Source: an uncultured Moraxella sp. (lineage in GTDB: Bacteria > Pseudomonadota > Gammaproteobacteria > Pseudomonadales > Moraxellaceae). Taken from it: a stretch of 64,000 nt of DNA. The DNA lies in assembly GCF_945873075.1 (NCBI RefSeq), contig NZ_CAMCBS010000003.1, positions 62,001 through 126,000 on the forward strand. The letters run 5' to 3'. Positions 19,110 to 28,740 of this stretch are shown here, in pieces. Position 1 is the stretch's first letter. Each line of letters starts with the position of its first letter. Below the pieces are notes generated by a model. The model saw nothing but the letters and a program-made list of their open reading frames with translations. It was not told the origin of the DNA and made no database searches. Made by a program: the position numbers and the translations under genes.

Positions 19110-19415
19110 ATGATTATGCCATTATTTGCCATCATCGGTCATGATGTCGCCGACAGCACCGAAAAACGCCTAAACGCTCGCCCTGCCCACATCGAACGCC
19201 TAACTGCACTCGATGCACAAAACCGTCTCGTCGTCGCAGGCCCAAATCCCATCAAGCATGGTGAGCCTGCCATGAGCGGTAGCATCATCATCGCACATTT
19301 TGATGACCTAGAGCAGGCACAGGCGTGGGCGGCGGACGACCCGTATATCAGTGGCGGTGTCTATAGCCATGTCGATGTCAAGCCATTTATCCAAGCTCTG
19401 CCAAAGCTAGACTAG
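19110..19415 (+). CDS. YciI-family protein
   Basis: MPLFAIIGHDVADSTEKRLNARPAHIERL...DPYISGGVYSHVDVKPF; start 19110 or 19116. Confidence 0.85.
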   Translation: MIMPLFAIIGHDVADSTEKRLNARPAHIERLTALDAQNRLVVAGPNPIKHGEPAMSGSIIIAHFDDLEQAQAWAADDPYISGGVYSHVDVKPFIQALPKLD

Positions 19416-19430
19416 GCAGATTGGTGCGTC

Positions 19431-21401
19431 ATGACCCATCTTCAGCGAGCGAGCATCCACTGGCAGACCGATACGCAGGGGCATACTGTGCCTGTGTCGG
19501 ATGTCTTTGATGATGTGTATTTTTCACAGGCAGGGGGTTTGGCAGAGACGCATTATGTGTTTTTGCAGGGCAATCATCTGCCCGACCGCTTTGGCACTCT
19601 GCACGACCATCAACGCTTTGTCATCGCTGAGACTGGCTTTGGCACGGGGCTGAATTTTTTGGCGACTTGCCTGTTATGGGCGGACACTGCACCGCCGAGC
19701 GCTCGCCTGCATTTTATCAGTACCGAAAAATTCCCACTATCGATAGCGGATTTACGCACCGCACTTACCGCTTGGCGTGATGAGCGTACGACACCTTGGA
19801 TTGATGCACTGCTTGAGCAGTATCCGCTGTTGATGGCAGGCTGTCATCGCTTGCATATCAGTGAGACGATTACGCTTGATTTGTGGTTTGGTGATGCTTA
19901 TGAGAGTTTTAGTAGTATCTTGGCCACATCGACGGCACGACAGGCTGATACTCATGCAGGTGCGATACAAAAAGTGGATGCGTGGTTCTTGGATGGCTTT
20001 GCCCCAAGCAAAAATAGTGAGTTGTGGTCGGATGAATTATTCGCTCTGATGGCACAGTTATCCGCCAATCATGCCACCGTCGCTACCTTTACCGCAGCAG
20101 GCTTTGTACGGCGTGGGCTGATGAGTTCAGGGTTTATCACCAAAAAAATCAAAGGCTTTGGGCATAAGCGAGAAATGCTCACCGCACACATTGACAAACC
20201 CACCGCCAATCACACAGCACAGCCCAAATCCGTCGCCATCATCGGCGCAGGCATCAGTGGCGTGATGAGTGCCATCGCCCTATCTCGTCGTGGTCATCGG
20301 GTAACTGTATTTGACAAACACGCACCGATGTCAGGCGCATCAGGCAATCCACGAGCGCTGCTCGCACCCAAGCTCACCTTGCTGAATCAAGCCATGCACC
20401 ATCTGCCGACGGTGAGTTTTTTGTACGCATATCGTCAGTACAGCGCAATGAATACTAAGCTTGATAAACTTGGCAAACTTGGCAAACTTGGCAAACTTGA
20501 TAAAGACACACAAGCCCACCCTGCTGTCTTTGAGATGACAGGCGTGGTGGATTTTTTATTACCCAGTCAAAAATCCGCCGAAAAGCGTGCCGAGCAAATC
20601 GCCGATTATCCGCACGCACTCATCCATCGTATCGATAATGATGCCTATCCGACCGCCGATATCACAAGCTTTGTGCCGATGGGCGGACTGATTAATACCG
20701 CAAGCATCCGCACCCTGATTGAACACGATGACAAAATTAGCTTTTGCCAAACTACCATCGAGCATATCACCACCGATACTGATGGCGTAACGGTGATGAC
20801 TCAAGATGGGCAAACTCGCTTTGATACCGCGGTGATTTGTGCAGGGTTTGAAAGTGAGTGCTTAAGCGATGCACTGTTTGTCTGTCGCAAGATTCGTGGT
20901 CAGCTCTCTTGGCTTGAGCTTGACCATATCGCAGATGCTAGCCTGCCTAGCCACCCTGTCAAATATGATGGCTACTGCGCTAGCTTTTGTGATGATGGCG
21001 TATCGAAGTTTTTGTTCGGTGCAAGCTTTGTGCGAAATTCCACCGATACCACCATCAGCGATGATGAACATAAGTTTAATCAAGATAAACTAAACTTCGC
21101 CCTACCAACGCTTGGCAAGCAAATAACCCAAGCACTTGATGACAAGCCAAATAAGCTTGATGGCAAAGTCGGTATCCGAGCACAGACACCTGACTATCAT
21201 CCGCTAGTAGGTCAAGTGGGCAACGAGCCCAATCTCTACACGCTCTATGGTATGGGCTCAAAGGGCTTTAGCTTTGCGCCACTGTGCGCCGAAATCCTAG
21301 CCGATGTGATGGATGGTGGGATTTTACCTATTGATAAGACACTGCTTGATAAGCTCAATCCCAATCGCCCACGATTACAAACACCGCTTAGCGATGTCTA
21401 A
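19431..21401 (+). CDS. mnmC: Bifunctional tRNA 5-methylaminomethyl-2-thiouridine biosynthesis protein MnmC
   Basis: N-terminal methyltransferase (FVIAETGFGTGLNFLATCLLW...DAWFLDGFAPSKNSELW) fused to FAD oxidoreductase (SVAIIGAGISGVMSAIALSRRGHRVTVFD). Confidence 0.95.
   Translation: MTHLQRASIHWQTDTQGHTVPVSDVFDDVYFSQAGGLAETHYVFLQGNHLPDRFGTLHDHQRFVIAETGFGTGLNFLATCLLWADTAPPSARLHFISTEKFPLSIADLRTALTAWRDERTTPWIDALLEQYPLLMAGCHRLHISETITLDLWFGDAYESFSSILATSTARQADTHAGAIQKVDAWFLDGFAPSKNSELWSDELFALMAQLSANHATVATFTAAGFVRRGLMSSGFITKKIKGFGHKREMLTAHIDKPTANHTAQPKSVAIIGAGISGVMSAIALSRRGHRVTVFDKHAPMSGASGNPRALLAPKLTLLNQAMHHLPTVSFLYAYRQYSAMNTKLDKLGKLGKLGKLDKDTQAHPAVFEMTGVVDFLLPSQKSAEKRAEQIADYPHALIHRIDNDAYPTADITSFVPMGGLINTASIRTLIEHDDKISFCQTTIEHITTDTDGVTVMTQDGQTRFDTAVICAGFESECLSDALFVCRKIRGQLSWLELDHIADASLPSHPVKYDGYCASFCDDGVSKFLFGASFVRNSTDTTISDDEHKFNQDKLNFALPTLGKQITQALDDKPNKLDGKVGIRAQTPDYHPLVGQVGNEPNLYTLYGMGSKGFSFAPLCAEILADVMDGGILPIDKTLLDKLNPNRPRLQTPLSDV
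20460..20504 (+). repeat. In-frame 9-bp tandem repeat within mnmC
   Basis: CTTGATAAA (CTTGGCAAA)x3 CTTGATAAA, encoding LDKLGKLGKLGKLDK. Confidence 0.9.
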
Positions 21402-21418
21402 TAAGTAATGGCTAGACC

Positions 21419-21453
21419 AAAAAAATCAGCGTATTTATCACACGCTGATTTTT
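21419..21453. terminator. Bidirectional terminator mnmC/marC-family gene
   Basis: AAAAATCAGCGTATTTATCACACGCTGATTTTT. Confidence 0.8.
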
Positions 21454-21472
21454 ATGAATTCTAATCAATATC

Positions 21473-22117
21473 TCATACCAACTGCGGAAAAATCGTCCGA
21501 AGTCCACTAACCACAATCTCAACAGCAAGCGCTGCAAGGATAATCCCCATGATACGATTGGTGACATTCATGCCAGTTTGTCCTAGCACTTTACTGATTT
21601 TACCTGCTGCCATCAATGACGCATAACAAAACAGACTGATTAATAATCCTGATAACACAATCAAGCCAAGCGATAGCATACTTTTGACATGAGATGAATA
21701 AATGATGACCGTTGAGATACCGCCCGGCCCAATCATCATCGGGATTGCCAATGGCACGACCGCCATGCCCGTGAGCTGACTTGGGTCTTTTGGCTGTGGG
21801 CTGATTGTATCGTGATTTGGCTTAGCAGGATTATTACCATCATTCATCATGCCAAGCGCAATCAAAAACAGCAGAATCCCGCCCGCCACACGAAACGAAC
21901 CAAGCGAAATGCCCAAGCCACGCAGCAGCACTTCCCCAAATAGCGCAAAAAACGCAATGACGATAAACACGGTTGCACAGGCAATGCGGGCGACTTTTTT
22001 CTTATCCGCTGCCGAATAGCCATCGGTAAAATGCACAAACAGCGGAATGGCTGCTGATGGGTTAATCAGCACCACAAATGCCAAGATGATTTTAAAAATT
22101 TCAGCTTCGAGCGCCAT
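21473..22117 (-). CDS. MarC-family integral membrane protein
   Basis: INPSAAIPLFVHFTDGYSAADKKKVARIAC; GPGGISTVIIYSS. Confidence 0.9.
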   Translation of the reverse strand: MALEAEIFKIILAFVVLINPSAAIPLFVHFTDGYSAADKKKVARIACATVFIVIAFFALFGEVLLRGLGISLGSFRVAGGILLFLIALGMMNDGNNPAKPNHDTISPQPKDPSQLTGMAVVPLAIPMMIGPGGISTVIIYSSHVKSMLSLGLIVLSGLLISLFCYASLMAAGKISKVLGQTGMNVTNRIMGIILAALAVEIVVSGLRTIFPQLV

Positions 22118-22301
22118 TATAATAATCCTGTTTACATGATTGATTTGACTTCTGTTGTCGAATTGATATTGTCCTATAGCTCATGTTGCATTGTAACATA
22201 TTTTTATCGCCCAAAAAGTAAACACAACGACAAATCGGCAAAAACTATGGCAACTATGGTACAATAAGCCAACTTTTTTTGATTTTTATTATACTTGACC
22301 G

Positions 22302-23012
22302 ATGAATACCTACCAAGACCAAAATGCCGTCGTGCTATTTTCGGGTGGGCTCGACTCCACCACTTGCCTATATTGGGCAAAATCCCAATTCAAAAACATC
22401 GTAGCGTTAAGCTTTCGCTATGGTCAGCGCCATTCAAGTGAGCTCAATGCCGCCATCAATATCGCCAAATCGCTCGGTGTCGATCATCGTATCATCGATA
22501 TCGACATCGCTCAGCTTGGTGGCTCGGCATTGACCGATCATAATATCGATGTGCCCGATCATGATGATAGCATCGTCTATGATGACACGACCAATACCGC
22601 ACCGATTACTTATGTGCCTGCTCGCAATACCATCTTTTTGTCTTATGCGCTAGCCGCCGCCGAAGTCACCAATGCCAATGCCATCGTCATCGGTGTCAGC
22701 TCGGTGGATTATTCAGGCTATCCTGACTGCCGCCCTGATTTTATCGCGGCGTTTGAGACGCTTGCCAATCTTGCCACCGTCGCCGCTCGTCAAGGGCGTA
22801 AGCTGTCGGTGATTGCCCCATTACAAACACTCTCAAAAGCCGAAACGCTACAACTGGGGCTATCGCTCGGTGTCGATTATAGCCAAACGGTCTCGTGCTA
22901 CCAAGCCAATGCAGACGGTCAAGCGTGCGGTGTCTGCGACAGCTGTCATCTACGCCGTCAGGGGTTTGTTGATGCAGGTGTGGCTGACCCGACCCGCTAT
23001 GCCAATAGCTGA
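22302..23012 (+). CDS. queC: 7-cyano-7-deazaguanine synthase
   Basis: [22 protein letters not shown]-loop; [14 protein letters not shown] zinc motif. Confidence 0.95.
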   Translation: MNTYQDQNAVVLFSGGLDSTTCLYWAKSQFKNIVALSFRYGQRHSSELNAAINIAKSLGVDHRIIDIDIAQLGGSALTDHNIDVPDHDDSIVYDDTTNTAPITYVPARNTIFLSYALAAAEVTNANAIVIGVSSVDYSGYPDCRPDFIAAFETLANLATVAARQGRKLSVIAPLQTLSKAETLQLGLSLGVDYSQTVSCYQANADGQACGVCDSCHLRRQGFVDAGVADPTRYANS

Positions 23013-23186
23013 CATCGGTTACCGTAGTCTTATTCATCATGGTGGATAATTTCTCAACGAATTATCCACTTTTTACTTGCATAAACTCATTTATTCGCAT
23101 AAAATACCGACCAGTTGGTTTGTTATATACTTGATAAGCCAAACCAACCCATAGAAACTTGGGAAATAGAAACTGGAGAAAATGCA

Positions 23187-23528
23187 ATGAACCCTATCTT
23201 TACCGCCTACGCCCTACTTGGCTGTGCCATCGTCACCGAAGTGACCGGCTCGATATTTTTGGCAAAGTCTGATGGCTTTAGCAAGCCCGTACCGACAGCG
23301 ATTACGCTGATTTGCTTTGCCATCGCTTTTTATTTACTGTCTCATGTGGTCAAGACCATTCCGCTTGGCATCACCTACGCCATCTGGTCGGGTGTCGGTC
23401 TGATACTCACCGCCATCATTGGCGTGGTCGTGCTCAAGCAACCGCTTGATTTGCCTGCGATTATCGGTATTCTACTCATCATCGCAGGCGTCGTGGTAAT
23501 GAATGTTTTTTCAAACGCTGCCCACTGA
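23187..23528 (+). CDS. SMR-family multidrug efflux protein
   Basis: ~113 aa; YALLGCAIVTEVTGSIFLAKSDGFSKPVPTAITLICFAIAFYLLSHVVKTIPLGITYAIWSGVG. Confidence 0.9.
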   Translation: MNPIFTAYALLGCAIVTEVTGSIFLAKSDGFSKPVPTAITLICFAIAFYLLSHVVKTIPLGITYAIWSGVGLILTAIIGVVVLKQPLDLPAIIGILLIIAGVVVMNVFSNAAH

Positions 23529-23548
23529 TTAGCCAATTGAGAAATAAT

Positions 23549-24148
23549 ATGATTGATTTATTTGATAGCCAAACCGTCAAGTCTGATGACGCGGCAAACG
23601 ACACCACCTCAAAAAAGCGTAAAAACAACCCCGAACAGCTTCGCCATCTACTCATCAACGCCGCCAAAGATTTAATGATTAAAGATGGTATCGCCAATTT
23701 ATCCATGCAAAAAGTCGCCGATGCCGCAGGTACAAGTAAAGGCGGTCTGTTTCATCATTTTAAGAGTAAAGAAGAGCTGATTGCGGCGGTAATTGGGCTA
23801 TTTATTGCACAGCTGAACACGGCGATTTTGGCGCATATTGGGGCGAATCACAGCTATGGCGTGTTTACCCGTGCTTATGTGTCGGTGTTTTTTGACAATG
23901 ATGCCATCGGGCTACAAAGCGACTGGGCAGGCCTGATTCGCTCCATCAACAGTGATGCCATCATGCAATCGCAGTGGCAGGATTGGATGACCCAAAAACT
24001 GCGTCAATTCGCCGATACCGACAGCGATACTAAGCTTGCTATCGTACGCTATGCCGTTGATGGCGCATGGCTGGATGAGACACTGACTGATGATAATGAG
24101 CGGTATCAGGCGGTGAAAGCAGGCTTACTTAAGATGATTGATGGCTGA
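23549..24148 (+). CDS. TetR-family transcriptional regulator
   Basis: LLINAAKDLMIKDGIANLSMQKVADAAGTSKGGLFHHFKSKEELI. Confidence 0.9.
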   Translation: MIDLFDSQTVKSDDAANDTTSKKRKNNPEQLRHLLINAAKDLMIKDGIANLSMQKVADAAGTSKGGLFHHFKSKEELIAAVIGLFIAQLNTAILAHIGANHSYGVFTRAYVSVFFDNDAIGLQSDWAGLIRSINSDAIMQSQWQDWMTQKLRQFADTDSDTKLAIVRYAVDGAWLDETLTDDNERYQAVKAGLLKMIDG

Positions 24149-24204
24149 TATGCCAATCATAACAGATATGTTTTCTTTATGGCAATTAATTAAACTTACT
24201 TATC

Positions 24205-24243
24205 AAAAAAATCCCTACCTGTTTTTTACAAGTAGGGATTTTA
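24205..24243. terminator. Bidirectional terminator
   Basis: AAAAATCCCTACCTGTTTTTTACAAGTAGGGATTTT. Confidence 0.75.
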
Positions 24244-24259
24244 TTAGGCCAAGCTATTA

Positions 24260-25573
24260 TCAAATCGCATACCCAAGCGCATAAAACGCCACAAGCACAA
24301 TGGCAATCAGCACCGTACCGATGTTGAGCTTATTAAACTCACCGCTAATCACACGACCCAGCACCAATGCACCAAAGCCAAGCATGATACCTGTCACAAT
24401 ATTGGCGGTCAAGACGATAAACACCGCACACACAAGACCACTCATCGCACCGACAAAGTCATCAAAATCAAGCTTTGAGACATTGCTTAGCATCAATAGA
24501 CCCACGTACATCAGCGCAGGTGCAGTCGCATAACCTGGCACCAAAAACGCCAGCGGTTGGAAAAATAGCATCAGCAAAAACAACACACCCACGACAATCG
24601 CCGTCAAGCCTGTCTTGCCGCCCACTGCCGTACCTGCCGCCGATTCGATATACACAGCCGCAGGTGCTGTACCGAACACGCCTGACAGCATACTACTCAT
24701 TGAGTCAGAAGTCAGTGCTTTACCGCCGTTGATGATTTGACCGTCTTTATCCAATAGATTGGCTTGACCTGCCACCGCACGAATCGTACCCGTCGCATCA
24801 AAAATCGCCGTCATCACAAGCGCAAATACCACAGGCAAAATCGCTGCATTCAATGCGCCCATCACATCCATCTGCATAAATAGCGACTCAGCGCCAAAGC
24901 TTGGCACTTTTAGCACATTGCCGTCAAATTTGACATTTGGGTCAAAAATCAGACCAATCACCGTGATGGCGATAATCACCCACAAGATACTGCCTTTGAT
25001 TTGTAGCTTTTCAAGACCAATAATTGCCGCCAAACCCACAAGCGACATCAGCACAGGCAATGAAGTAAATTCACCCATCTTGACAGGCAGACCGGCATCA
25101 TTGGCAACGACCAAGCCCACGCCATTGGTAGCGATGAGCAATAGAAACAGACCGATACCGATACCCGCCCCATGTGCGATGGATGATGGCAAATTCTTAA
25201 GAATCCACGCACGGATACCCGTGACCGAAATCAAGGTAAATACCACACCCATCAAGAAAATCGCCCCAAGCGCCACAGGGATGCTCACGCCTTGACCCAG
25301 CACTAGGCTAAACGCCGTAAACGCCGTCAAAGAAATCGCACAACCAATCGCCATCGGCACATTCGCCCACAGACCAATCAAAATCGAGCCAAGACCTGCG
25401 ACCAAACAAGTAGCGATAAACACCGACTCAGCCGGAAATCCAGCTTGCGATAGCATATTTGGTACGACAATCACCGAATACACCATCGCCAAAAAAGTCG
25501 TCAGACCCGCAATCACTTCTTGGCGTACGCTTGAGCCACGCTCAGACAGTTGAAATAATGAAGATAAAGACAT
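24260..25573 (-). CDS. NCS2-family (AzgA-like) purine permease
   Basis: [42 protein letters not shown]...[10 protein letters not shown]. Confidence 0.9.
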   Translation of the reverse strand: MSLSSLFQLSERGSSVRQEVIAGLTTFLAMVYSVIVVPNMLSQAGFPAESVFIATCLVAGLGSILIGLWANVPMAIGCAISLTAFTAFSLVLGQGVSIPVALGAIFLMGVVFTLISVTGIRAWILKNLPSSIAHGAGIGIGLFLLLIATNGVGLVVANDAGLPVKMGEFTSLPVLMSLVGLAAIIGLEKLQIKGSILWVIIAITVIGLIFDPNVKFDGNVLKVPSFGAESLFMQMDVMGALNAAILPVVFALVMTAIFDATGTIRAVAGQANLLDKDGQIINGGKALTSDSMSSMLSGVFGTAPAAVYIESAAGTAVGGKTGLTAIVVGVLFLLMLFFQPLAFLVPGYATAPALMYVGLLMLSNVSKLDFDDFVGAMSGLVCAVFIVLTANIVTGIMLGFGALVLGRVISGEFNKLNIGTVLIAIVLVAFYALGYAI

Positions 25574-25887
25574 AATCAATCCACGCAATAATCACCAATA
25601 CATCACAAAAACCATGTCATTGGCGGTGCATTTTACCAATATTTATCAATATTGACTTTAGGTTTTATAAAAAAATAGATGTGATAATCGCTTAACACAT
25701 CCTATGATAAAAATAGATAATTTTACCGCAAAACAGGTCGAAACAGCAAACAAAAGATAACAAATTTACAAAAAACTGTATCAATTGCCAAATATTTGCT
25801 GGCAGATACGGCTTTTAATGGGATTTATATCAAAATTTTGGTAAAATAGTAGCAATTTTTACCTATGAAGAATTGACAGGATTTAAA

Positions 25888-26376
25888 ATGCTAAAAAATA
25901 CTCAAGAGCAAATCGCCCTACCCACCGATGACTTTGAGCTGGTCACGCCATCAGGTGAAGTAGTAAGCGTAAATCTATCAACACTGATTAAAGATGGCAA
26001 TCAAGGTTTGGTATTGTATTTTTATCCAAAGGATAGCACCGCAGGATGTACAGTGCAAGCGACTGATTTTACAGCGAATTTTGATGAGATTACCAAGCTT
26101 GGCTATCGTGTTATCGGCGTCTCACGAGATGGCGTCAAATCACACCAAAACTTCATCAATAAGCAGTCATTGGCAATTGAGCTCATCAGCGATACCGATG
26201 AGCACCTGTGTCAGCATTTTGATGTCATCAAAGAAAAAATGATGTATGGTAAGACGCATCTAGGCGTGGTGCGCTCGACTTTTGTGTACGACAAAAATGG
26301 CGTGATGATTGGCAGTTTTCGTAATGTCAAAGCCAAAGAACACGTGGCAAATTTATTAGAATTTTTGAAAAATTAA
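25888..26376 (+). CDS. bcp: Thioredoxin-dependent peroxiredoxin, BCP/PrxQ type
   Basis: LYFYPKDSTAGCTVQATDFTANFDEI; second Cys of classical PxxxxxCT...C present only in part. Confidence 0.85.
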   Translation: MLKNTQEQIALPTDDFELVTPSGEVVSVNLSTLIKDGNQGLVLYFYPKDSTAGCTVQATDFTANFDEITKLGYRVIGVSRDGVKSHQNFINKQSLAIELISDTDEHLCQHFDVIKEKMMYGKTHLGVVRSTFVYDKNGVMIGSFRNVKAKEHVANLLEFLKN

Positions 26377-26388
26377 CACAAAGTTGTC

Positions 26389-27597
26389 ATGAAAGTATTA
26401 CAGCTGTCATCATCACTGAAGCACGATGAATCCGAACGGGGGATTTATCCGATTTCGCACGCGCTCATCAAAGCAGGTCATGAGTCGATTATCATCGGTG
26501 GTGCAGATGAAGACAGTGAGCTGGTGACACGATTGGTACGAGATGGCGCAATCTATCATCAGATGCCGATGCCAAAAAAGAGCTGGTGGGCATTACGCCA
26601 TGTATTCACCCTAAGACAGCTCATCAATGAACATCAGCCTGACATCATTCATGTACATTCACGCACCCCTGCATGGGTGCTACACTGGGCGCTCAGACCT
26701 TATCCCGCAACGATGCGCCCAAAAATCGTCTCAAGTCTTTATGGCTTTTATCCATTGAACAGCTATTCAAAAGCACTGTTTGATGCGGATATATTGATTA
26801 GCGCATCAAAGAGCATTGATAAATATTTCAAAACAAAACTGGGTAATATTGCCAATGATGACGACATAGAGTGTCAAGCAGAATTTGACATTGTCTGCGT
26901 GCCGCGTGGCGTTGATGTGCGTAAATATCCTTATCGTCATCATGCATCGGTGCATTGGCTACATCAGACTTTTGCGCAGTATCCAGAGCTTGAGCACAAA
27001 AAATGGCTGGTTTTCCCCACAGTTATCGGTCAAGAATATGGGCAAGAATGGCTTGTGGATATATTAGGAAATCTACAAGAAAAATTCCCCAATATCCATG
27101 CCATCATCATGGATGACGACCCAAGCACCCGACTGCATCAGTGTGTGTTTTATGAAGAGTTCGTCCAACGGCTGCACGCACTAAACCTAAGCGATAAAGT
27201 CAGCTACGTCGGCAAAAATCCCCCTGACAAAAAGGACTGGCTATCATCTGCCAATGTCGTGCTTGCCCTTGCCAATCGCCCCGAGAGTATTGGGATGACT
27301 GCGCTACAAGCCATTCATCTAGGCACGCCGGTTGTCGGCTGGGCAAAGGGAGCGTTTGCCGATATTCTTACCGACCTATACCCCCAAGGACTAGTCAAAG
27401 AACAAACCGCCTTGTCATTGTGCAAATCCATCAAATTTCATCTTGCCAATCGCATCCGCCCTGCGATGACGCATGAATATGTGATTGAAGAGATGGTGCT
27501 GCAGACACTCAGTGTCTATCAGATGCTTGATCCAGACTGTCGCTTAGTCAATCGAGATCGTCATGATAATCTTGAGTTGCATATCAGCACTCCATAA
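26389..27597 (+). CDS. Glycosyltransferase (GT4-like)
   Basis: LINEHQPDIIHVHSRTPAWVLHWALR; LALANRPESIGMTALQAIHLGTPVVGW. Confidence 0.85.
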   Translation: MKVLQLSSSLKHDESERGIYPISHALIKAGHESIIIGGADEDSELVTRLVRDGAIYHQMPMPKKSWWALRHVFTLRQLINEHQPDIIHVHSRTPAWVLHWALRPYPATMRPKIVSSLYGFYPLNSYSKALFDADILISASKSIDKYFKTKLGNIANDDDIECQAEFDIVCVPRGVDVRKYPYRHHASVHWLHQTFAQYPELEHKKWLVFPTVIGQEYGQEWLVDILGNLQEKFPNIHAIIMDDDPSTRLHQCVFYEEFVQRLHALNLSDKVSYVGKNPPDKKDWLSSANVVLALANRPESIGMTALQAIHLGTPVVGWAKGAFADILTDLYPQGLVKEQTALSLCKSIKFHLANRIRPAMTHEYVIEEMVLQTLSVYQMLDPDCRLVNRDRHDNLELHISTP

Positions 27598-27624
27598 GCC
27601 TGTATATTGTGAATTGCACCCAAT

Positions 27625-27657
27625 AAAAAAGCCAGATATCAGCAATCTGGCTTTTTT
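27625..27657. terminator. Bidirectional terminator
   Basis: AAAAAAGCCAGATATCAGCAATCTGGCTTTTTT. Confidence 0.85.
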
Positions 27658-27660
27658 AGG

Positions 27661-28509
27661 TTATTTAAGTACTGTTAATGGATCTACATAGATATTATTG
27701 CGAGCAATGCGAAATTCAAATAAGGCGACACCGCTTGGCTGACTCTTCATGCTAGCGATACGCTGTCCTTGGCTTACTGAATCTCCATTTTTTACACGAG
27801 CATCTTTCACATAGACATAGGTAGATGTAAAACCTTCTGGGTGCTGAATAATAATGGCTGAATCTGCGACTCGGCCATCATCAACTTGGACAACTGTACC
27901 CGCTCTCGACGCTTGTACTGCATCACCATCACTACCAGAGAACCACATACCATTCGATGAGACTTGCTGACCATTGATGTTATGTGTACCAAAGCGGCGC
28001 ACCACAGGGTTATTCGTGCCAACAGGGTAACGGAACTGCATCACACCCGAGCTACCTGTAGCAAATGGTGCAGCGCTAGTGCCCGTACTTACGGCAGGTG
28101 GCTGCGTGCGTGTTGGCGTCGGCGGTGGTGTCGGCGCCTTAGTAGTGGTCTGTGTCACTTGTGCACGAGCAGGCTGTGATGTTGTCGCTTTATTGGCTTT
28201 ATCACGAGCACTTAGGCTACCAGTCCACAGAGTGAGCCATTGTCCTGTATAGATGGTGTAGTTACTATTTAGATTGTTGATACGACCAATTTCACGCCAG
28301 TCAAGTCCATAGCGCTGAGCGATCTTACCCACTGTATCGCCTTGTTTGACTTGGTACTGGTTAGGTACGCCCTTGCTGTCGGTGATGATTTGAGTGCTAC
28401 GGACACCGCCTTTGCCTGTGGTGCTGTTATACGCAGGCTTACTTGCACATCCTGCCAACACGCAAGCAATCGCCAAGGTCATCGAAGTTGCCAGTTTTGT
28501 TGAGTCCAT
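27661..28509 (-). CDS. LysM/M23-domain lipoprotein, NlpD-like
   Basis: Lipobox LACVLAGC; YQVKQGDTVGKIAQRYGLDWREIGRINNL LysM; M23 domain that appears to lack catalytic residues. Confidence 0.85.
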   Translation of the reverse strand: MDSTKLATSMTLAIACVLAGCASKPAYNSTTGKGGVRSTQIITDSKGVPNQYQVKQGDTVGKIAQRYGLDWREIGRINNLNSNYTIYTGQWLTLWTGSLSARDKANKATTSQPARAQVTQTTTKAPTPPPTPTRTQPPAVSTGTSAAPFATGSSGVMQFRYPVGTNNPVVRRFGTHNINGQQVSSNGMWFSGSDGDAVQASRAGTVVQVDDGRVADSAIIIQHPEGFTSTYVYVKDARVKNGDSVSQGQRIASMKSQPSGVALFEFRIARNNIYVDPLTVLK

Positions 28510-28677
28510 ATGCTGTATCATCACTCGCATTTTACCACGCTCCGCATCATCATTATTTAACTAAAAATTTAATTGAAATCAAATTTTATCATTCAATGAG
28601 AAAATTTCTAAACACAATGGCTAAAATCATAAGCATACCATTGAAGCCTAAGTATTTTATCACGATGAGCAATAACA

Positions 28678-28706
28678 CAAAACCCACCAAATGGCAGGTT
28701 TTGTTG
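28678..28706 (-). terminator. Terminator of fruA
   Basis: Minus strand AAAACCTGCCATTTGGTGGGTTTT. Confidence 0.55.
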
Positions 28707-28740
28707 TTTTTTGTCAATTTATTTTACGCTTTGGCTAAGA

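Noticed and set aside
22118-22301. PreQ1 riboswitch upstream of queC
   Set aside because: No recognisable preQ1 aptamer motif or terminator in the short leader
25589-25887. Purine (guanine/adenine) riboswitch upstream of the NCS2 permease
   Set aside because: No purine aptamer three-way-junction consensus seen; only hairpins with T tracts
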